From Bog-756 sp963769765 (lineage in GTDB: Bacteria > Actinomycetota > Acidimicrobiia > Acidimicrobiales > RAAP-2), in the NCBI GenBank assembly GCA_963769765.1, contig CAVYNA010000002.1, forward strand, positions 124,001-188,000: a stretch of DNA of 64,000 nt, read 5' to 3'. Every line of letters begins with the position of its first letter. Positions within the stretch are counted from its first letter, which is position 1. The notes under the pieces were generated by a model. It ran no database searches. It was not told where the DNA came from and worked only from the letters and a program-made list of their open reading frames with translations. Below, one piece after another: positions 41,734-49,894 of this stretch. Made by a program: the position numbers and the translations under genes.

Positions 41734-43530
41734 TCACACGGCGAGGAACCCGCCCGACTGGTGCCGCCAGAGGCGGCCGTACACGCTGGAAGGCTTGTCG
41801 AGGAGCTCGGCGTGGGTGCCCTCTTCGACGATGGATCCGCTGTCCATGACGACGATCCGGTCGAGTCCCGCGATCGTCGCGAGCCGATGGGCGACGACCA
41901 CCGCAGTCGAGCCGTCCATCAGACGCCAGAGCGCCTCTTGGACGAGTGTCTCGGACTCGGAGTCGAGTGCCGAAGTGGCTTCGTCCAGGATCAGGATCGG
42001 CGAGGCCTTGGCCATCGCCTGGGCGATCGCGACCCGCTGGCGTTGACCCCCGGAGAGCTTGAGGCCCCGCTCGCCCACCACGGTGTCGTACCCGTCGGGA
42101 AGCTGACTCACGAACTCCTCGACGTGGGCGGCCCGACCGACGTTCCTGACGACGTCCATATCGACCGGTCCGAGTCCGCCGATGCCGTAGCAGATGTTCT
42201 CCGCGATGGTCCGATGGAGCATCTGCGGATCCTGTGGCACATAGGAGATGTTGCGCCGAAGGGACTGCTGAGTCACCGATGCCGCGTCGCGTCCGTCGAT
42301 GAGGATCGCACCGTTCTCGATGTCCATGAACCGGAGGAGGAGCTTGGTCAGGGTGGTCTTCCCAGAGCCCGAGGGTCCGACGAGCCCAACGTGTTCTCCG
42401 GGCCGCACGTCGAGGCACAGCCCGCGGAACAGCGGCGCGCCGTCACGGTAGGAGAACGAGACGTCCCGGAACTCGATCCGGCCAGCGGACACCTCGAGTG
42501 CGCCGGCGCCGTGGGCGTCGGTGACGTCAGGGTGTGATGCTGCGATCCCGACGAACTTCGCGCAACGACCAAGGGCCCGGGAGATCGACCGGACGAACTC
42601 GAAGGACTCCTCCAATGAGCCGCCGACGAAGGTCGCGTAGAAGAGGATGAGGTAGATCGGTGCCGCCGCGACGACGTGGTGGAGGGCGAGGAGCAGGCCG
42701 ACGACGACCGCGATCCAGCTCAACGCTGCCATGGAGGACTCCATCTGGAGTCGGGTCGTCGTGAAGACCCGACGTGCCTTCAGATCCGCGCTCACCGACT
42801 GGCCGACCACGTCGACGACGTGTGACTGTTCTTGCTGCTCCATCGCCTGGGTCCGCACCGTGGTGAGGTTCGCGATGGTGTCGGCGATCACGCCTGTGGC
42901 CCGGGAGTGCGTGTCGGAGAACTCCCGTTCGACGGCGACAACGCCGGCCATCCGGCGGACGAGGACCGTCGCGAAGACGAAGAGGAGCACGGCCACGACG
43001 ATGGCGACCGGCCACGCGACCACTGCGAGGACGACCACTGCGCCGACGACGGTGACGGTCACGCGCAGGAGCCCCCACGTGGTCATGTCGATTACCTCGA
43101 CGAAGGCCCACGAAAAAGTCTCGAGCGCCGAGATCACCTCACCAGAAGGTCGGTCGGTGTGCCATCGGTGACTGAGCCCGATCAGATGCTCGTAGCCGTT
43201 GGTGATCGAGCGCGCGAACGAGCGGAGCGTCGCGCCCCAGTGGAGCCATCCGGAGATCCGCCAGAGCAGCGTCGCGGCGACGAGGACCACGGCATACGCG
43301 ATGACCAACGGTCCGAACGCTGCCCAAGGTTCGACCCGACCGTGCAAGGTGGCGATCCGAGCAAGCAAGGTCGCGAATATCAGCGGTCCGGCGACTGCGT
43401 TGGCGAGCGTCCCGAGCGCGATCCCGCACCACGCGATCGTGAAGCTGGCCCGATCGGGCCGCATCTGACGCCAGCAGTAGGCGAGGGTGTCCCGGCTCGT
43501 CGCCGGTGGGAAGAGCGATGGGTCGTTCAT
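41734..43530 (-). CDS. ABC exporter, fused permease and ATPase
   Basis: A 598-residue half-transporter of the exporter type. Six transmembrane helices (residues about 25-310, e.g. VTVTVVGAVVVLAVVAWPVAIVV) are followed by an ATPase domain. The ATPase has Walker A VGPSGSGKTT, the Q-loop VPQDPQML, ABC signature LSGGQRQR, Walker B ILILDEATSALD and the H-loop VVVAHRL. It would act as a homodimer. No peptidase C39 domain is present. TTGGAG lies upstream of ATG 43530. The preceding gene encodes a 47-residue peptide with a very strong ribosome binding site, a candidate cargo. Confidence 0.93.
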   Translation of the reverse strand: MNDPSLFPPATSRDTLAYCWRQMRPDRASFTIAWCGIALGTLANAVAGPLIFATLLARIATLHGRVEPWAAFGPLVIAYAVVLVAATLLWRISGWLHWGATLRSFARSITNGYEHLIGLSHRWHTDRPSGEVISALETFSWAFVEVIDMTTWGLLRVTVTVVGAVVVLAVVAWPVAIVVAVLLFVFATVLVRRMAGVVAVEREFSDTHSRATGVIADTIANLTTVRTQAMEQQEQSHVVDVVGQSVSADLKARRVFTTTRLQMESSMAALSWIAVVVGLLLALHHVVAAAPIYLILFYATFVGGSLEESFEFVRSISRALGRCAKFVGIAASHPDVTDAHGAGALEVSAGRIEFRDVSFSYRDGAPLFRGLCLDVRPGEHVGLVGPSGSGKTTLTKLLLRFMDIENGAILIDGRDAASVTQQSLRRNISYVPQDPQMLHRTIAENICYGIGGLGPVDMDVVRNVGRAAHVEEFVSQLPDGYDTVVGERGLKLSGGQRQRVAIAQAMAKASPILILDEATSALDSESETLVQEALWRLMDGSTAVVVAHRLATIAGLDRIVVMDSGSIVEEGTHAELLDKPSSVYGRLWRHQSGGFLAV

Positions 43531-43589
43531 GGGAGAACTCCAAGAGATTGAAGAGCGAGAATCGCGAGCGTGGTGACCGGGCACTCTCG

Positions 43590-43614
43590 AGTGGTCGGGC
43601 CAGGGCCGACCACT
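43590..43614 (-). terminator. Hairpin between the peptide gene and the exporter
   Basis: AGTGGTCGG and CCGACCACT form a 9-bp stem around a 7-nt loop. With the hairpin at 43723-43741 it may attenuate transcription into the exporter. Confidence 0.4.
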
Positions 43615-43722
43615 TCGGGGTCCGGGTCGACGGATGTCGGATCCGACGGTCGAGGAGGACCAGCGGCGTCGGTGTCAGCCGGACAGCGTCAGTCGGCTTG
43701 AATCGACCTGCCTGCGCCAGTC

Positions 43723-43741
43723 GGTCCGCGTCAGGCGGACC
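43723..43741 (-). terminator. Hairpin directly after the peptide gene
   Basis: GGTCCGC and GCGGACC form a 7-bp stem with a 5-nt loop, 18 nt beyond the peptide stop codon. It is embedded in a degenerate CGTCAGNCGG-like repeat (about 43672-43772). Confidence 0.4.
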
Positions 43742-43758
43742 GCTTCAGTCAGGCTGCG

Positions 43759-43902
43759 TCAGACGGTCGATGCCAGAGCCGTCGGCACCAGGGCCGACGC
43801 CGCAGGTCCGAACCGGGAGGCATCAGCGACACCGGCTTGACCGCCGTGCTGGCCGATGCCGCGGGTGATCGCCGCCTTGCAGAACTCTGTCATTCCTGCC
43901 AT
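43759..43902 (-). CDS. 47-residue peptide, possible exported or modified peptide precursor
   Basis: The frame starts at ATG 43902, preceded on the minus strand by GAGGTGA 4 nt upstream, a 7-nt match to the anti-Shine-Dalgarno sequence and the strongest ribosome binding site noted in this window. The peptide begins MAGMTEFCKAAITRGIG, has a Gly/Gln-rich middle (GQHGGQAG) and ends in an Ala/Ser/Val-rich hydrophobic tail (PAASALVPTALASTV). A single Cys lies at residue 8. A TACGCT -10-like hexamer at 43939-43944 would give a short leader. Downstream are an ABC exporter and a methyltransferase. The family is not recognised; an upstream in-frame ATG at 44112 could make a longer protein but lacks a good ribosome binding site. 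Confidence 0.5.
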   Translation of the reverse strand: MAGMTEFCKAAITRGIGQHGGQAGVADASRFGPAASALVPTALASTV

Positions 43903-44162
43903 CGGTTCACCTCGCCTTCCGCTCGTCGTGCCGTCACCAGCGTACCGCGTCGCTGACGCACGGCCAGCCCCGCGCGAGATCGATGATCGCGCGGGCCCGG
44001 TCAGGTGCCCGGCGATCGCCCAGGGACTCATGATGTGCTCGTCGTGTACCTCGGGATGGTCAAGAGACCATCGGTGGAGCTCGATCCGGTTCGCCTGGGC
44101 GCCGGCGAGCATCGCACCAGGTGGACTCGGCCTCGGTCATCTCGTTGCGTCGTCGGCCACCC

Positions 44163-44207
44163 CATCGCGGGTCACCCCGTCGCGGGTCACCCCGTCGCGG
44201 GTCACCC
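44163..44207 (+). repeat. 15-bp tandem repeat, three copies, at the end of the MDR gene
   Basis: CRTCGCGGGTCACCC is repeated three times (44163-44177, 44178-44192, 44193-44207), spanning the stop codon of the oxidoreductase gene. It is probably non-coding. Confidence 0.85.
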
Positions 44208-45269
44208 CGCCTCGGTGCGTCCGCCGGTCGTGCGGACCTCGACGACCGTGCGTCCGATCGACCGCCTCGCCTCGTGTTCGTCGAGCGCTGCCCCGGCCTC
44301 CTCCATGGTCACCCGCCGACCGATGAACGGTCGGATCTCGCCGGACGCGACCAGTTCGAGAAGGTGCCCGTGGGTCGTGTCGGCAACGTCCCGGCCGAAC
44401 GGATTGAAGCCGAAGCGCCGCATGCCCGGGTCGACGTCGTCCACCCAGGCCACCATCACGCCGACGATGTCGATGTTGCCGATGCACGCCATACGCAACG
44501 GCCGACCGGTCATACCGTTCTCGTCGTCGTCCGCGAAACCGACGGCCAGGTAGCGCCCGCCACGTGCCGTGCAGCGCCACGACGGTGCGACGAAGTCGCC
44601 GCCGGTCAGGTCGTAGACGACGTCGACGCCTTTGTCGTCCGTCGCTCCGAACACGCTTTCGACCCAGTCCTCGGTCGTGTGGTCGATGACCAGGTCCGCA
44701 CCGAGCGACGCGCAGAGCTCGGCCTTGTCGGGGCCGCCGGCGACCGCGATCACCCGCGCACCGGCCGCCTTGCCGAGCTGGATGGCGGCGGTGCCGAGCC
44801 CACTTGCTGCCGAGTGCACGAGCAGCGTCTCGCCACCCTGCAGCCTGCCCCGGGTGAAGAGGGCCAAATGGGACGTGTGGAACGGAAGGATGAATCCGGC
44901 CGCCTCGACGTCGTCGAGCTCCGGCGGCGCATCGAAGACGCCGACGGCATCGGCGAGCGCGTACTCCGCGATCCCGCCGAGCGCGTTGGTGGTGATGGCG
45001 ACCACCCGCCGACCGGTCCACGATTCGGCGCCCGCCCCTGTCTGGTCGACGACGCCGCACACGTCCATCCCCAAGGTGTACGGGGGAGGGGTGGGTACCG
45101 AGACGAGCTTGCCGCGGCAACGGTCGATGTCATTGAAGTTGAGCGACGCCGCATCGACCCGGATCAGCACCTGGCCCGGACCGGGCACGGGTCGCTCGAC
45201 CGTGTCCACCGCCAGGACCTCACCTGGTGCACCGTTTCGCGTGACACGCAACGCCCGCATCTCGTTCAT
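44202..45269 (-). CDS. MDR-family NADPH-dependent quinone/enoyl oxidoreductase
   Basis: A 355-residue zinc-free medium-chain dehydrogenase. The GroES-like half includes RPVPGPGQVLIRVDAASLNFND and LGMDVCGVVDQTG. The Rossmann half includes LLVHSAASGLGTAAIQLGKA and VDVVYDLTGGDFV. The zinc-ligand pattern of alcohol dehydrogenases is absent, as expected for quinone oxidoreductases. It lies downstream of a TetR gene on the same strand, with a TGAGACA-N12-TGTCTCA inverted repeat between them. Induction by an electrophile or other ligand is therefore likely; the natural substrate is unknown. Confidence 0.9.
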   Translation of the reverse strand: MNEMRALRVTRNGAPGEVLAVDTVERPVPGPGQVLIRVDAASLNFNDIDRCRGKLVSVPTPPPYTLGMDVCGVVDQTGAGAESWTGRRVVAITTNALGGIAEYALADAVGVFDAPPELDDVEAAGFILPFHTSHLALFTRGRLQGGETLLVHSAASGLGTAAIQLGKAAGARVIAVAGGPDKAELCASLGADLVIDHTTEDWVESVFGATDDKGVDVVYDLTGGDFVAPSWRCTARGGRYLAVGFADDDENGMTGRPLRMACIGNIDIVGVMVAWVDDVDPGMRRFGFNPFGRDVADTTHGHLLELVASGEIRPFIGRRVTMEEAGAALDEHEARRSIGRTVVEVRTTGGRTEAG

Positions 45270-45373
45270 CGGTCCTCCCCATTGTTCGCAATGCCAGCGG
45301 TTTTCCGGCCCGGTGGGCGTGCGTCGGGAGGTCCGCCAACGCGGTGCCCGGGCCGCGGCGAGTTGCCGGATCG

Positions 45374-45399
45374 TGAGACAGAATCAGCCTAGTGTCTCA
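45374..45399. promoter_or_regulatory. Inverted repeat TGAGACA-N12-TGTCTCA before the MDR gene
   Basis: The right arm lies in TAGTGTCTCA (45390-45399), which is repeated exactly at 46215-46224 upstream of the tetR gene. This is the likely operator of that TetR protein. The rest of 45270-45537 shows only short CCGAAC repeats. Confidence 0.65.
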
Positions 45400-45537
45400 A
45401 CGTGCGTGGTTCATCTCGGGCCTTGCAACCACGTGGTCGATGGCATCGACGGCGCCCCGGCCGAACCGCGCCGAACCCCGCCGAACAGCGCCGACTTCCA
45501 GATGGAGTGCGAGGTCGGCGCATCCAGCGCGGTCCGA

Positions 45538-46155
45538 TCAACCCCTGACGACGGCCGTGAGTGACGGGAGGAACCAGGCGCGGAGCTGGCGACGGATCTC
45601 GTCCGGGCTCCTCCCACCGGTGCCGGGGATCACGGCGTAGGAAATGAGCACGCGGAGGATCCAGTCGATCAGGTCCGCGAACTCCGACTCGGTGAGGGTG
45701 CCGGCGTCCAGCGCAGGCACGAGCATCGGACGGAGCCCCGCATCACCGATGCGGCGGAGGGCCTCCTCCTGAAAAGCCTGACCGGTCGCCCAAGCAGCTG
45801 CGTCCCCGCCGAAGACCGCTGCGTGCACGGGGCGGTCGCGGACCTGCCTGACGCTGAAGACGATCCCCTCGACGATCCGCTCAGCCGGGTCGTCGATCGC
45901 CGCGAGAAACGTCTCGGCCTCGGCGGCCATCGCCTCCGACTCCCGGGTGAGGACGGCGAGGAAGATCGCCTCGTGGCTGCCGAACCTGCGGTAGAGCGTC
46001 GCCCGTGAGATACCGAGCTCGCGAGCGATGTCGGCCGCAGTGGTCTTCGCGACCCCGAGCCGCAGGTAGCACGCGGCCGCCGCGTCGAGCAGTTCGTGCT
46101 GCTCGGAGTCCTGCGTCGCCGCGTGCGACCGCGGTCCCTCCCCGGATGCCGCCAC
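45538..46155 (-). CDS. TetR-family regulator of the MDR oxidoreductase
   Basis: A 205-residue TetR/AcrR repressor: the helix-turn-helix reads ELLDAAAACYLRLGVAKTT then AADIARELGISRATLYRRFGSHEAIFLAVL (residues about 20-72). The C-terminal domain contains the VRQVRDRPVHAAVFGGD and DLIDWILRVLISYAVIPG helices typical of this subfamily. It is 268 nt upstream of the MDR gene on the same strand. A TAGTGTCTCA element occurs both between the genes and upstream of tetR. Confidence 0.9.
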   Translation of the reverse strand: MAASGEGPRSHAATQDSEQHELLDAAAACYLRLGVAKTTAADIARELGISRATLYRRFGSHEAIFLAVLTRESEAMAAEAETFLAAIDDPAERIVEGIVFSVRQVRDRPVHAAVFGGDAAAWATGQAFQEEALRRIGDAGLRPMLVPALDAGTLTESEFADLIDWILRVLISYAVIPGTGGRSPDEIRRQLRAWFLPSLTAVVRG

Positions 46156-46214
46156 GGAGCGATGCTAGCCAGCCGCACGGTCCGTCCGGAGGAAGTCGTT
46201 GCGGAGAGTGCACT

Positions 46215-46224
46215 TAGTGTCTCA
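46215..46224. promoter_or_regulatory. TAGTGTCTCA operator half upstream of tetR
   Basis: Identical to 45390-45399. An imperfect opposite arm (GAGAGTGCACT) lies just to the left, so this may be a full autoregulatory site. Confidence 0.5.
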
Positions 46225-46330
46225 TGGGAGGTCGAAATATCGAAGGATGAGCCTGTCCGATCGATTGTCCGATCGGCACATCCCACCCCCGCCGAATGTT
46301 GTGCTGAATACATGTACCGATGCCCAAACG

Positions 46331-46349
46331 GGGAGTGGGATTCGAACCC
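46331..46349 (-). repeat. 19-bp copy of the tRNA-Ser 3' end
   Basis: GGGAGTGGGATTCGAACCC here is identical to 46460-46478, the T-arm and acceptor end of tRNA-Ser, 129 bp away in direct orientation. Such duplications mark tRNA-targeted integration sites or decayed tRNA copies. No integrase lies nearby. Confidence 0.75.
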
Positions 46350-46363
46350 TTGAACAGGGATAG

Positions 46364-46390
46364 CAAAAAGCTGCCCTGTGCAGGCAGCTT
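46364..46390 (-). terminator. Rho-independent terminator of tRNA-Ser
   Basis: On the minus strand AAGCTGCC and GGCAGCTT form an 8-bp stem around a 7-nt loop followed directly by a run of five T. It lies 66 nt after the tRNA 3' end and is the only classic U-tract terminator noticed. Confidence 0.8.
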
Positions 46391-46455
46391 GTCAAAATGT
46401 GTACCGACCGGATGGCCTCTACCTCTGCAATGAATCTACATGAAATACTCTATGG

Positions 46456-46540
46456 CGGAGGGAGTGGGATTCGAACCCACGGAGGCTTGCACCTCACGGC
46501 TTTTCAAGAGCCGCGCATTTGTCCGCTCTGCCATCCCTCC
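46456..46540 (-). tRNA. tRNA-Ser (anticodon UGA)
   Basis: The minus strand gives a class II tRNA: acceptor GGAGGGA/TCCCTCC with discriminator G, anticodon stem CGGCT/AGCCG enclosing CTTGAAA (anticodon TGA), a long variable arm (GAGGTGCAAGCCTC), and T-arm GTGGG-TTCGAAT-CCCAC. Length 85 nt. CCA is not encoded. Confidence 0.95.
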
Positions 46541-46658
46541 CGGATGTCCCGTAACTCCCGATCGTGACGATCAGGGGTTACGGAGCGATCGGAATGTAGC
46601 CGTCCTGCCGGAGCCGGTTGCGACGGGCCGAGCCGCGGCATCCCGCTGCGACGGGATC

Positions 46659-47663
46659 TCACGTGACCCCGTCGGTGGCCCCGTCGCTCAGAATCTCCGA
46701 GCGCAGCCCGTCGACCCACTTCTCCGCGTCTCTGCGGGCGGCATCGGCCTCGCGCCGGATCGCCGGTCCCGCTGCTCCCGCCGCCGGGTACGACCCGAGG
46801 AACTTGATGCCGGCGAGCTCGGCGTGGAGCGCGCCCAGGCAGTCGCTGACCACCGGATCGGCGAGGTGTCCTTCGAAGTCGATGATGAAGCAGTAGTCAC
46901 CTAGTGCCTTCTTGGTCGGACGCGACTCGAGTTTGCTCAAGTTGATGTTTCGCGCGGCGAACTGGCCGAGGATCGCGTAGAGGCTGCCGGGATGGTCGGC
47001 ACTCTGGAAGCAGGCGATGCTGGTCCGGTCGTGACCGCTCGGTGGTGGCACGCCCGACCGCGCGAGCGAGACGAAGCGGGTCTGGTTCTCCGGGTGGTCC
47101 TCGACGTCTTCGACCAGGATGTCGAGCCCGTAGAGCTCCGCGGCGATCGGGGGCGCGATCGCGGCCGTGGGGCGCGCGACGAGCAGGGGATCCCGCTCAC
47201 CGAGCAGGCGGGCGGCGTCCGCGGTCGAGTTGGTCGCGAGGAGGTCGATGCCCGGAAGCTGCTCGGAGAGGAATCTGCGGCACTGCGCGGTCGCCACCGG
47301 AATCGATGCGACGCGCTCGATCTCGGCGAGTTTGGTGCCGGGGAGGGCCATCAAGTGGAGGTGGATGTCGAGTACGACCTCGCGCTGGATGCGGAGGTCG
47401 AACTCGAAGACGAGGCTGTCGATGATGTCGCGCACCGTGCCCTCGATGGCATTCTCGAGCGGCACGAAGGCCAGGTCGATGGCGCCGGTGCTGACCGACT
47501 CGAGGACATCGAGGAGCGAGTCGAGGGCGACGACGTCGCAGCTGGCATAGTCGGGTTGACCGAGGAGTGCCTCCTCGGTGAAGGTCCCCCTCGGGCCGAG
47601 GAAGCCGATGCGCGTCGAGGCGTCCGGGCCCGCCTGCGCCCCCCGGGATGCGTGCGCGCCCAT
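46659..47663 (-). CDS. pheA: Prephenate dehydratase
   Basis: The enzyme converts prephenate to phenylpyruvate in phenylalanine synthesis. The 334-residue protein has the N-terminal PDT domain (IGFLGPRGTFTEEALL, VPLENAIEGTVRDIIDSL, and the NSTADAARLL catalytic region). The C-terminal ACT domain for phenylalanine feedback (HPGSLYAILGQFAARNINLSKLESRPTK) is present. No chorismate mutase domain is fused, as usual in actinobacteria. TATCCT at 47672-47677 lies 8 nt before the ATG, so the mRNA is probably nearly leaderless. It is divergent from larB with overlapping promoters. Confidence 0.95.
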   Translation of the reverse strand: MGAHASRGAQAGPDASTRIGFLGPRGTFTEEALLGQPDYASCDVVALDSLLDVLESVSTGAIDLAFVPLENAIEGTVRDIIDSLVFEFDLRIQREVVLDIHLHLMALPGTKLAEIERVASIPVATAQCRRFLSEQLPGIDLLATNSTADAARLLGERDPLLVARPTAAIAPPIAAELYGLDILVEDVEDHPENQTRFVSLARSGVPPPSGHDRTSIACFQSADHPGSLYAILGQFAARNINLSKLESRPTKKALGDYCFIIDFEGHLADPVVSDCLGALHAELAGIKFLGSYPAAGAAGPAIRREADAARRDAEKWVDGLRSEILSDGATDGVT

Positions 47664-47671
47664 GCCCAGGC

Positions 47672-47679
47672 AGGATAGT
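47672..47679. promoter_or_regulatory. Overlapping divergent -10 elements of pheA and larB
   Basis: Minus strand TATCCT (47672-47677) is 8 nt from the pheA ATG. Plus strand GATAGT (47674-47679) ends 7 nt from ATG 47687, a candidate larB start. Only one promoter could be occupied at a time. Confidence 0.4.
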
Positions 47680-47717
47680 GAACATCATGGACGACCTCGC
47701 GCTGGCCCGACTGCTCG

Positions 47718-48482
47718 ATGACGTGCAGCACCGGCACGTGCTCGCCCGACGACGCACTCCACCGCCTCCGGCGCCTTCCTTTCGCTGATCTCGGGTTCGC
47801 CAAGGTCGACCACCATCGTGCCCTTCGCCAAGGTCTGCCCGAGGCCGTCTACGGACAGGGCAAGACACCGCGCCAGTGCTCGTCGATCATCGGGGAGCTG
47901 CTCGCACACGGAGCCGACGAGTCGTCCGGCACCGGTCCGGTGATCCTGACCCGGGCGGACGAGGGACAGGTGGAGGCGGCCACGACCGAACATCCAGGTG
48001 GGAATCGGACGGTCACCGGCTGCGCGACCGGTGCCGACCGAGTGCGCGGCGAGCTCTCGACGGTCGTCTGGCGGCCCAGGCCTCCACGTCCTGCACGCAC
48101 GATGGTGGTGACCGCGGGTACGTCCGATCTTCCAGTCGCCCGCGAGTGCGAGGCGACCCTCACTGCGCTCGGGCTCTGCCCGACCGTGTTGGCCGATTGC
48201 GGGGTCGCCGGCGTCCACCGGCTGCTCGCCTCGGTGGACGATGTCGCCGACGCCGATGCGATCGTGGTCGTCGCCGGCATGGAAGGCGCGCTCGCCAGCC
48301 TCATCGGTGGGATCACGCCGGCGCCGGTGATCGCGGTGCCGACCAGCACCGGGTATGGCGCGGGGCTCGAGGGGATCACCGCGCTCTTGGCCATGCATGC
48401 CTCCTGCGCGGCGGGAATCACCGTCGTCGGGATCGACAACGGGTTCGGGGCGGCGTGCGCCGTGGCCCGCATCCTCCCGTGA
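47718..48482 (+). CDS. larB: LarB, pyridinium-3,5-biscarboxylic acid mononucleotide synthase
   Basis: LarB carboxylates and hydrolyses nicotinic acid adenine dinucleotide in the first step of nickel-pincer nucleotide synthesis. The 254-residue protein shows the family motif LPFADLGFAKVDHHRALRQGLPEAVYGQGKT. The AIR-carboxylase-like domain includes VVTAGTSDLPVARECEATL and PTSTGYGAGLEGITALLAMHASCAAGITVVGIDNGFGAA (read in parts). The true N-terminus may start at ATG 47687 in another frame (MDDLALARLLDDV), which matches the usual LarB start and a leaderless promoter. A one-base difference near 47726-47741 would then join the two frames. larC overlaps its stop. Confidence 0.9.
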   Translation: MTCSTGTCSPDDALHRLRRLPFADLGFAKVDHHRALRQGLPEAVYGQGKTPRQCSSIIGELLAHGADESSGTGPVILTRADEGQVEAATTEHPGGNRTVTGCATGADRVRGELSTVVWRPRPPRPARTMVVTAGTSDLPVARECEATLTALGLCPTVLADCGVAGVHRLLASVDDVADADAIVVVAGMEGALASLIGGITPAPVIAVPTSTGYGAGLEGITALLAMHASCAAGITVVGIDNGFGAACAVARILP

Positions 48483-49894
48483 TCCGGCGTGCCGCGGCGC
48501 CGAAGCAGCCGCGCCGGGGCGACGAAGGCCAACCCGACGCGGCCGGCGAGGGCGCCGCGACCGGGCATGGAGGTCCTGGACCCCGGGGTGCGAGGGACGG
48601 TGGCCCGAGCGTCGCATGGTTCCACTGCTTCGCCGGCATCGCCGGGGACATGGCGCTCGGAAGTTTGCTCGACGCCGGCGCAGACCTCGACGAAGTGCTC
48701 TCACTGCTCCACCGACTGCCGATCGCCGGCTGGCAGCTCGACGTGGAGCCGGTGCTCCGCGGCGGGATCGCCGCCTCTCGCGCCCTCGTATCCGTCGACG
48801 ACGACGTGGTGGTCCGCACGTACGCACACATCGTCGGTGTCGTGCAGGAGGCGCGCCTGCCCGACCGAGTGACCGCCCGCGCGCTGGCGGCCTTCGAGGC
48901 GCTCGCAGAGGTCGAGGCGGGGCTGCACCGCCGCCCGGTCAGCCAGGTGCACTTCCACGAAGTCGGAGGGCACGACACGATCATCGACATCGTCGGCACC
49001 GCCGCCGCGCTCGAGGTGCTGGGCGTCGACGAGGTGCGGGCGAGCCCGGTCGCCACCGGCATGGGGATGGTCCGGTCGGCGCATGGGATGCTGCCGAACC
49101 CGGCTCCGGCGGTGGTCGCACTGCTCGTGGGGGTTCCGACCTGGGGGAGGAACACTCCGGTGGAGCTCACTACGCCGACCGGGGCCGCGCTCCTTGCGTC
49201 ACTCTCCTCGGGGTACGGGCCGATGCCGGCCATGCGGGTGGCCGCGCAGGGTTTCGGTGCCGGTGCACGCGAGCTCGAAGACCTCCCGAACTGCACCCAG
49301 GTGGTCCTCGGGGTGCGGGCCGACCGTGTCTCGGGTCGTGCTCTGGACGGCCACGACGGGATCGGGGCTGTGAGCTCGGACCGGGACGCGGATGCCGGTC
49401 AGCCCCTCGCCGTCCTCGAGGCGACGCTCGACGACGCGACCGGCGAGCAGCTCGCCGATGCGATCGGTGTCCTGCTCGATGCCGGCGCGCACGATGCGTG
49501 GTTGTCGCCGGCCATCATGAAGAAGGGTCGTCCGGGGTCGGTCGTCCACGTGCTCTGCGATCCGAGCTCGGTGGCCAGGCTGCGAGCCGTCCTCCGGAGC
49601 GCGACCGGGTCGACGGGTGTCCGGATGACGATCGCCGAGCGCTGGCCGGCGGCACGCTCGATCGACACGGTCGTGGTCGACGGCCAGCTGATCAGGATCA
49701 AGGTCAGCGCAGATCGGATCAAGGCGGAGTACGAGGATGTCGCGGCGGCGGCCCGACGGACGGGCTCGCCGCTCCGCGAGCTGGCTTTCCGTGCGGAAGC
49801 CAGGTGGCGCGGACTTCGGGATGCCGATGCGGACATTCCCCGTGCGAGGCCGGCAGACGACGGTCGGGAGGGCGGCGAGGACGACTCCGCCTGA
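48479..49894 (+). CDS. larC: LarC, nickel insertase for the nickel-pincer nucleotide
   Basis: LarC inserts Ni into the pincer nucleotide with CTP hydrolysis, completing the lactate-racemase-type cofactor. Typical segments are VAWFHCFAGIAGDMALGSLLDAGAD near residue 45, QVHFHEVGGHDTIIDIVGTA, and ELTTPTGAALLASL. The C-terminal half includes VLEATLDDATGEQLADAIG and AWLSPAIMKKGRPG. In Lactobacillus LarC is made by programmed frameshifting; here it is one uninterrupted 471-residue frame. GTG 48479 overlaps the larB stop as GTGA. An Arg/Ala/Gly-rich segment of about 40 residues precedes the usual N-terminus. Confidence 0.93.
   Translation: MIRRAAAPKQPRRGDEGQPDAAGEGAATGHGGPGPRGARDGGPSVAWFHCFAGIAGDMALGSLLDAGADLDEVLSLLHRLPIAGWQLDVEPVLRGGIAASRALVSVDDDVVVRTYAHIVGVVQEARLPDRVTARALAAFEALAEVEAGLHRRPVSQVHFHEVGGHDTIIDIVGTAAALEVLGVDEVRASPVATGMGMVRSAHGMLPNPAPAVVALLVGVPTWGRNTPVELTTPTGAALLASLSSGYGPMPAMRVAAQGFGAGARELEDLPNCTQVVLGVRADRVSGRALDGHDGIGAVSSDRDADAGQPLAVLEATLDDATGEQLADAIGVLLDAGAHDAWLSPAIMKKGRPGSVVHVLCDPSSVARLRAVLRSATGSTGVRMTIAERWPAARSIDTVVVDGQLIRIKVSADRIKAEYEDVAAAARRTGSPLRELAFRAEARWRGLRDADADIPRARPADDGREGGEDDSA

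Noticed and set aside
43634..43840. 68-codon plus-strand frame with RQSVRVRRTASVRLRQTV-like repeats
   Set aside because: The apparent peptide repeat is produced by the degenerate DNA repeat; there is no start signal and it is antisense to the better-supported 47-aa peptide.
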